Positions 59,610-64,000 of a DNA stretch of 64,000 nt are shown piece after piece. Origin of the DNA: Lucifuga dentata (Eukaryota > Chordata > Actinopteri > Ophidiiformes > Bythitidae); the NCBI GenBank assembly GCA_014773175.1, contig VXCM01001517.1, positions 1-64,000 on the forward strand, in the 5' to 3' direction. The notes beneath the pieces were generated by a model that saw nothing but the letters and a program-made list of their open reading frames with translations, was not told the origin of the DNA and did not search any database. Each line of letters starts with the position of its first letter. Position 1 is the first letter of the stretch. Both the position numbers and the translations under genes were made by a program.

Positions 59610-62358
59610 TTAGCGGCTTCTATCATTGATCTCCCACCTTTGACAACAGATCATGATCACAACCAGCATGGCCACTCCCCCGATCACAACTACCACTTCA
59701 GTGACAACAGAGACAACGGATGGCGAGGAGGAGGAATCCATGTCTGGATCAGTGCAAACAAAGAGGAAATAGGGAGGAAAGCTCAAAATCAGAGAAAACT
59801 GACTGAAAGATGCTAATATGGTATGAATGTTAAAATATGTTATTGTGCTTAAATCTAAAGATGACCCGAACTGACCTGAGCAAATGTAAGAACCTGGTAC
59901 ATTGTGGCACTCCATATTTTGGGGGCAAGGAGATATTTGTTCTTCACACTCATTAATATCTGCAGAGAACACAGACATCATCAACAAGAAGGAACTCTGA
60001 GAGAGCATCCCTCCACCAAGCCAAAAATGAGCCACCATGATAAATTTAACTGAAATCAGCCCATTACCGTTGGTTTTATAGGCTAAAAACTTCTTCTGGA
60101 TCCAGAATAAGATCCACATCACCTTCAAAATTTAGTCACTTCTTCCTCTCAACATTATATGTTTCCCAAATATCATCTAAATCTGTCACATCACTTCCAG
60201 CCCTTGTTGAAGCTCAGTACCTTCACATTTTGGGGGTGCAGGACTCCACTGCAGGCTGCCTGGATCACAACTGACGGATGAAGAGCCCAGCAGCTTGAAG
60301 CCAGAGTGACACTGATAGAGAATCACAGAATCACACAGCATGGAATAGCCAGACTGGATCCTGGGAATCGGGCCACAGCTGGGATCTAGGAGAGAGAACC
60401 GTCCAGACGGTGACCAGAAGACACAACAAATGGTTACAACAATCAGCAAAGACATCTCCCTCTGAACCCTTTTGTCAGTCTTTACCTGTGTTTGGTTCTT
60501 TCCAGGGGCTGAGGTTGAGGTGGGGGACGATGGAATGGGAGCAGGGTAGCATGGCCTCTGGGCTCTCTGTGCGTGAGAATGGGTCAGCAGGGACGTGGGT
60601 GATGTGGCTGTTGTCACATATGATGCGAGAAAGTGAGACGCTGTGGAGGTTTCTCCTCTGGGTGCTGGTGAACACTCCTTCTCTCTCCCACCAAAATCTC
60701 ACAGACAAAGACAGATTTGGATTTGTTGTCTTGCTTACACTTGTGTTTTAAAAGTAGATGAGAGGATTAAATTTTTTTTTTTTTACCTGTCCCCATCTCT
60801 CAGGGCTTTGAACTGTCTTGCTAGCAGGCAGGACAGGAGTGGTCCCACTCTGCCACCTGGTAGAGCCGGCTCTGAGATGGCTCCCACCCAGATATCAATG
60901 TTGTTTGGTGTCCCGTATAAGACCTGAAATTTGTGAGCCAAAGTGAAGTTACCCAGGATCTCAGCCAGCTCAGACGTGGTGTTTGGAACAGAGAGGCCAC
61001 AGAATCTTCGCCATGAGCCATATCCTGGAGACAAGATGGGATGTAAAGCAGGAATTTAACGTAAAGGTAAAGTTAGTGAGAGTCTGAAGGAAGAGTGTTA
61101 CGATAAATGAAGACGGCTCCACCTCCCACGACCCTTCACAGAGAAGACAGAAAATGATTGGATGACTTTTTTCAACGATCCTTGTTGAAAAAAGTCAATT
61201 AATAGACAATGTTTCAAGTTAGCAGTGGGATTTCAGTAAAGTGGTACCAGGCAGGCCATGGTCCCGTCCCCTCTGGAGGTTAAGGGCTCCGAGGTCCAAA
61301 GGCATCCCTCCCTGTGCCTGAAACAACCGCTCTGTCAGCTCCTCCACCATCATCTGACCCGGTGCCTGCAGCTTGGCAGGAGACAGTAACAGACCACGCA
61401 ACACGGGGTCTATACCACCTGATACACCAAGAAAAAAACAACAGAAAGACAGAAACAGAGATGGGTAAACATGTAATGTGCATATATTGACTTTCAGTGT
61501 TCTTCTTTACCTTCCTGCACAACTCTCCAGGACGCAAACAGCGAATCATGCAGAGGCAACGGTGGATGTTGGGAGTTGGTGATGTATTCTGGTCCCAGCC
61601 TAGCCACGATGGGGTGCACGGTCACATGTGCAAACCGAAATGCAGCAGCTGCAAAGACATTTGCAATGCTGGGATCTACTTTAGGGTCATAACCCTCATA
61701 GGGAGGCATCAGACGGGATAGGACGCCTTCCCCAAGGACCCGCGGCAGGTAGTGCTCCCAAGTGAGGATCTGGAATGGTGAAGATTAAGCAAGCAGATCA
61801 AAGTTGTGAGTGTTCCTGCTGCTGGAGGTAAACGGCTGCCTGTTGGTGATACCTGGTGAATGGCTCCTATGATCTTGCGGGCCTCTTGATAGAGGGTGTC
61901 GGGGCTCCAGTGAGGGTTGAGCAGGTGAAGCTCTTGGACCAGCCGGTTGTGTTCTCTCAGAAACAGCGTGTGCAGTGCGATCATTCCCAGGTGCTCATTC
62001 GCTCGTGAATCACCTACAAAGGAATCACGATCTACAGCTACAGCGAGGCGATAAGTAACTTAATATATTTACTCAAACACTGAACCTAGGTGCTCCACTA
62101 CATTTATTTGATGATACAGAAACTAGTTTGCACATTAGTACTTTGAATTCATTGATTCTTACATGACACAAGCTCAGAATATTGCTGTTGATTAGTAAAG
62201 AACTTCAAAATGTCAACTGTTCTGAAAAATTTTCCTGTTTTAGTTTAAGTTCACGATATATTTCAGACATTTTCAACAGAATTTGCTCATCCTGTTGGAG
62301 GATACCATCCTGATCTGAAAGCATGAAAATACCCAAAACTGGACATAGAAAATATGAG

Positions 62359-62414
<56 letters not shown>

Positions 62415-63919
62415 GGAAACAGGCTGGTTTAGATGCCCTCTCTTGTCTAACCCTAACCCTCTCCTGTAAAAGCCTGCACTCTTCTGATGGGACAAGCCTC
62501 AACGTAGCACATACTAGCAAACAGGTTACTCTCTGGTCTAAGGATTCACGTGTGTCTAATCAGGTGTGTAGGTAAGTAAATTCTAATGTGTTAGATGGTG
62601 ACTACTTCCTCAACCTAACAGACTGGATGATTTTTGCTTACCAGCTTGAAAGCAGGATGTGATGTTCTCCTGGTGTGTGGTTCTGTCTGGTGAACCTCCC
62701 ATGCTGGAGTTGCGAGGACCACAGGGGTCTAGACGAGCCTGCAGACGGGGCAGGAAGGGCATATAGGCCAGGCCCTGGTCTGTGTGCTGGGTGTNCTAGA
62801 CGAGCCTGCAGACGGGGCAGGAAGGGCATATAGGCCAGGCCCTGGTCTGTGTGCTGGGTGTTGAGGGCCATTGCGCCCAGAGGAGAAGACTGGTTACGTA
62901 GAGCAGAGGCCAGACTGGTGGAGCTGCCATACACCATGCTGGCATCTACAAATGAGGTGATGGCGTTGAGCTGCTCCCGGTGCCGATGAGGCAGCGCTCC
63001 ACCCACACAGCTCGGCGCAGAGCGGAANTTGAGCTGCTCCCGGTGCCGATGAGGCAGCGCTCCACCCACACAGCTCGGCGCAGAGCGGAAGAAAGGCATG
63101 CAGCTTTGGATGCCACTGCGAGGATCTGACACGGGGATCTGCAAAGAGTTTTATATTGTCACATTCAGGTAAACCTTTTTCTTTTCATGTTTTTTTCATG
63201 ATTATTTGATGATTTTCATGTTTAACATGCTTGATAAATGCAGATATGCATGATTGTAAAGCCAAAACCAAGTCCTTCATTGATTTTTTTTATTTATTTT
63301 TTATAAAAATGGGAATGCCAAGGAACCACACTCTACAGTATGTAAATCTTGCAATAAATGGAATGTTTCCTCCATATAATGCTTGTATAGATACTCAATA
63401 ACAATATTTTCAATTAACACAAAGTACTCCTATTGAGAAGAGCTTTTTATTTGGGGCTTAGAAAGCAATCAAATCTGTCAAAACACAATCTGGAAATGAA
63501 GGCATCTTATCTTTCATTTTTAAGCATAAAAACTTTTTCCATTGAATCCTTTATCAAAAAGAAGGAACAGAAAAGTTTTTCAAATGGCTATGAATCAATA
63601 TTAAACGTATATGTGCATTGATTGATGTATTGATTGTTGTCAAAGGAAAATGACTGAGGAGGGATGGAAAAGGACAGTAAAACCAAAAAAGCTCATTTCC
63701 TGTGAGGAGCACCTGAATAGGGAAACAGGGTGTGTCCTGGTTGCAGGTATGTGTGCAGTCAGCTCCTGTCCTGAAGGCTGCTGTGCTGGGACTCTGAGGC
63801 GTCAAGACCACATCGTGATCTATCCACTGACCCCACTCCACCAGCAGATGTGACAGAGTGGAGTCAAGAGAGATGTTGTCATTGTGAGTGAACAGAATCT
63901 CCTGAGACACCAGCCGTAC
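59610..63919 (-). CDS. tpo: thyroid peroxidase, 3' two thirds (5' exons beyond the window)
   Basis: Exons in gene order: 63919-63713, 63138-62642, 62013-61853, 61769-61511, 61418-61248, 61024-60787, 60697-60486, 60385-60221, 59959-59876, 59743-59610. TPO iodinates and couples thyroglobulin tyrosines at the apical follicle membrane. The haem peroxidase domain shows [14 protein letters not shown] (distal His), [29 protein letters not shown] (proximal His region), [11 protein letters not shown] and FWWERE. A sushi/CCP domain follows ([11 protein letters not shown]...PPKCEG), then a calcium-binding EGF module ([20 protein letters not shown]) and a transmembrane helix ([18 protein letters not shown]) before a short cytoplasmic tail. 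CCP-EGF-TM after the peroxidase domain separates TPO from the myelo/eosinophil peroxidases. The exon 63138-62642 holds two assembly duplications. Once these are collapsed it is 367 bases, and the visible part encodes about 665 residues. Confidence 0.94.
62364..62409. repeat. (CA)n microsatellite in a tpo intron
   Basis: About 23 uninterrupted CA units. Confidence 0.95.
62729..62861. repeat. tpo: 66-bp direct duplication around a single N at 62795 inside a tpo exon
   Basis: Bases 62729-62794 equal 62796-62861. With the N this adds 67 bases and shifts the reading frame. Removing it restores the peptide [16 protein letters not shown] and the exon phase. Confidence 0.92.
62966..63090. repeat. 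tpo: 62-bp direct duplication around a single N at 63028 inside the same tpo exon
   Basis: Bases 62966-63027 equal 63029-63090. With the N it adds 63 bases, in frame, and falsely repeats 21 codons beginning [10 protein letters not shown]. Confidence 0.92.
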
Positions 63920-64000
63920 CTGAAGACAAAAAAGCCTGAAATGCTGGACGTTCATGAGTTGACAGGAAACTGAATGAGCCCTGTGCAGCTGTAGGATTTA

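Noticed and set aside
62642..63138. tpo as a frameshifted pseudogene
   Set aside because: The frame break comes only from two N-flanked exact duplications. Collapsing them gives 367 bases with the phase required by both neighbours.
1..64000. tRNA, rRNA, CRISPR arrays, prokaryotic operons or viral genes
   Set aside because: No cloverleaf, ribosomal, regularly spaced repeat or viral protein signature was seen on either strand.

Overview
This window is vertebrate nuclear DNA, almost certainly from a teleost fish and probably a percomorph. Genes are split into many short exons by GT-AG introns (plus one GC-AG). Introns are compact, (CA)n and (TC)n microsatellites and short inverted-repeat transposons are common, and every recognisable protein has a vertebrate ortholog. 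There is no operon, plasmid, phage or CRISPR structure. I read the genes by eye, checking splice sites and reading phase at every junction.

Layout: (1) 171-209, last coding exon of an unidentified gene. (2) 1724-6655 (+), pnpla2 (adipose triglyceride lipase, ATGL), preceded by a promoter-like region with evenly spaced CCAAT boxes. (3) 9290-20995 (+), a myosin phosphatase targeting subunit, best matched to ppp1r12c. (4) 24568-29294 (+), pgghg, a lysosomal-type GH65 glucosidase acting on collagen disaccharide. (5) 32011-42377 (+), incenp, the scaffold of the chromosomal passenger complex; its introns are full of a TTAA-flanked MITE. (6) 43798-44100 (+), a decayed ferritin gene relic. (7) 45598-49149 (-), best1, a bestrophin chloride channel. 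(8) 50822-56718 (+), rab3il1, a Rab GEF. (9) 59610-63919 (-), the 3' two thirds of tpo, thyroid peroxidase; its 5' exons lie beyond the window end.

These genes do not form a pathway. Their order is a record of chromosome history. The incenp / ferritin relic / best1 / rab3il1 segment mirrors the human 11q12 neighbourhood INCENP-FTH1-BEST1-RAB3IL1, with the ferritin remnant in the orientation predicted from human. The pnpla2 and pgghg orthologs are on human 11p15.5, PPP1R12C on 19q13.4 and TPO on 2p25.

The most interesting item is the ferritin relic. It keeps exon-intron structure but has frameshifts and deletions, so it looks like a unitary pseudogene rather than a retrocopy. A second result is technical: at least eight single-N joins are flanked by 61-67 bp direct duplications. 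These are uncollapsed contig overlaps. One cuts an incenp exon and two lie inside one tpo exon, where removing them restores the splice phase.
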